Assembly: GCA_902728285.1 (NCBI GenBank)
Contig: CACVBU010000463.1
Coordinates: 1,178,001 to 1,242,000, forward strand
Direction of reading: 5' to 3'
Source: Clytia hemisphaerica
Lineage: Eukaryota; Cnidaria; Hydrozoa; Leptothecata; Clytiidae
Length of the DNA: 64,000 nucleotides
The notes below the pieces were generated by a model. That model searched no databases. It was not told the origin of the DNA and saw only the letters and a program-made list of their open reading frames with translations. Each line of letters starts with the position of its first letter. Position 1 is the first letter of the stretch. Position numbers and translations under genes: made by a program. Shown here in pieces: positions 62,360-64,000 of this stretch.

Positions 62360-64000
62360 TATTTTAATTTTTCTGTGCCTACTTCTATAAAGATATAATT
62401 GAGAGTCTTTTAAGCAAGGATCATTTATAGTTTGAATCGCAGATCCCTACAAAACTGCCGGTTTGATATATAAGGAGCACAAATCTGTTAGTGGATGCCA
62501 GCAGCCTAGATTATCCCCAGGCACGATATTTTATATCTTCTAAATTCAGGTTTAATCGAAAGGGTAGACAATCGTTAAGCATGATCAAGTTGCCAGTCAT
62601 GAATATATACTGCACTCAGAGAAGATTTAAGGGGAGAAAAAATTCTTTACCCGCATATCTTATCTCTCCATTTACAGGAATTCAAGTACCTACCATTTTA
62701 CTGTTCTCGTTATGTATCAGAATTTGCGGCTTTCAAAGTTTGAAAATCACGGAAACCTGTTTTTTACCAAAGGTTAATCAGTTCAAACAAAAGGAGTTTT
62801 TATTTTAAAAATCTGATAATGAAGTGCTCTATAATCCAATCAGAAATTGAGTTTTAGATTCAAAAGATAAAAGACCAGGGGCTAGGCTTAATTCCCATTG
62901 TTTTATCATAAAACTGGCTACTGTGTAGGTGTTTCTTGACCTATGAAAGGAGTGGAAAAGTTGATGATGTTTTTTAATAAAACGAAAAGCTTATGCTGAA
63001 AAATATTTGTTGAAATGTTTTTTGAATAATAATTAATTTTCTGGCTATTTTATTACAACGAGTGGAAAAGTGGTGGTTAAATAAAGGAGGCAGAATAAAA
63101 TTTAGGCCTGAACAAGTGTCGTACAGTTGAGAAACTGACCAAAATTGATATTGAAAGTAACTAAGTCAATAATTGCAATTTTATTCAAAATTTATCCAAA
63201 ACTCAAGAAGTGAGGAAAAAGATAAGATCGACAATCAAACTTCAACCATTTGTCACCTTGTTGAATCTACATACTAAAACATGTTAACACTTGAAAAAAA
63301 AGTTTTGATTTTTTTTAAACAAGTTTGAAAAATTTCGATTTAATCAGGATCAAGAACAGTTTCCACTCGGACAAAACACAATCACTAAACAAACAAAACA
63401 ACAAAGAAAATCTTTAACCAAATAAAATTTCAACAATAATCGTGTTAAATCCTTCATTTCTCACTTAACCATTATCCCCTAACTTGATTTCCTTAGGTAA
63501 ATAATTGAGGTTCTGAAAACAGTTAACACCCTGTGCCTTATCGGTGATCAACTCTATCTTAAACACACAATCATACATATGCTAATCACATCATTAGACT
63601 TAAAACTAACACCAAAAGTTGTTTTTCCTAAATTTAAAGTAACCCCTTAATTAAATATTGAAATCTTCTCGATTTGGTTGACCTGTAGCTTGTGTCGACA
63701 AATTAAGATTTTATTAATTGTTTGGAATTATTAATTAATGAGTTTTAGAATGAACCATTTTTTATAGGTAGCTAATGATTTGCTGATATCAGCAATTATT
63801 TTGATGCATACAGTGATTTGATAAACAAACCAAAAACCAAACTAATAACCAACAGAAGTAACCAAAAGACCTTTAAAAATGTCTTATTCTAAAGGTCACG
63901 CGCCAGAAAGAAATAAGCTCATCCCAACCCAGATCACTCCTTCAACAAAAAAGCAGTACCCTAAAAGAAGAAAAATACACATGTCTAATAAATAAAAGCA
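62360..64000. other. Upstream region of the homeobox gene
   Basis: It should contain the promoter and 5' UTR of the minus-strand homeobox gene. I cannot place a TATA box or start site with confidence. A 105-codon plus frame at 62,491-62,808 has no recognisable domain. The rest is AT-rich with no gene or repeat that I can name. Confidence 0.45.

Noticed and set aside
62491-62808. 105-codon plus frame upstream of the homeobox gene
   Set aside because: No recognisable domain, composition like surrounding non-coding sequence, no partner exons.
1-64000. CRISPR array, bacterial operon or phage system
   Set aside because: Spliceosomal introns and animal gene families throughout; the regular repeats seen are microsatellites and element-internal repeats without spacers.

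Overview
The window is AT-rich metazoan nuclear DNA with GT-AG introns and very dense transposon debris. Three protein-coding genes are supported. A complete 29-exon PARP1 gene lies on the + strand (32,027-55,104). A complete 4-exon Dmbx-type paired-class homeobox gene lies on the - strand (57,956-62,359). The 5' part of an unrecognised lysine/glutamate-rich protein gene lies on the - strand (6,820-8,504). Dmbx homologues are known from bilaterians and cnidarians. The AT-rich, intron-rich, repeat-rich character would suit a cnidarian, possibly a medusozoan, but this is inference.

Layout. 1-6,587: no gene recognised. 6,588-8,504: a tetranucleotide array and the charged-protein gene. 9,000-21,350: repeats and miniature inverted-repeat elements, including an 8.3 kb A / inverted-A' / B structure with a single N at 15,112 that looks like an assembly artefact. 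21,800-28,250: a CR1-like LINE, split by a 3 kb DNA transposon with matching target-site duplications. 28,700-31,500: a tRNA-like SINE head, an R2-like reverse-transcriptase relic split by a poly-G-ended element, and a further miniature element. 32,027-55,104: PARP1, whose introns hold many miniature elements, a two-layer nested transposon and a decayed class C GPCR copy. 55,105-57,955: intergenic, with PARP1 and Dmbx tail to tail. 57,956-62,359: Dmbx. 62,360-64,000: no gene seen.

PARP1 is the DNA-strand-break sensor that makes poly(ADP-ribose). All its domains are present in order: three zinc fingers, BRCT, WGR, helical regulatory domain and catalytic domain with H-Y-E triad. The joined exons give 3,006 nt (1,001 residues) with every splice phase matching. 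Dmbx is a developmental transcription factor; its joined exons give 993 nt (330 residues), and its homeobox intron is at the 46/47 position typical of the paired class. No functional link between these neighbours is implied.

The most interesting unexplained signals are: an extra in-frame, spliceable, diverged copy of the first WGR exon in PARP1 intron 15; the precise nested insertions, whose removal restores or reunites the host element; and the class C GPCR relic inside PARP1 intron 14.
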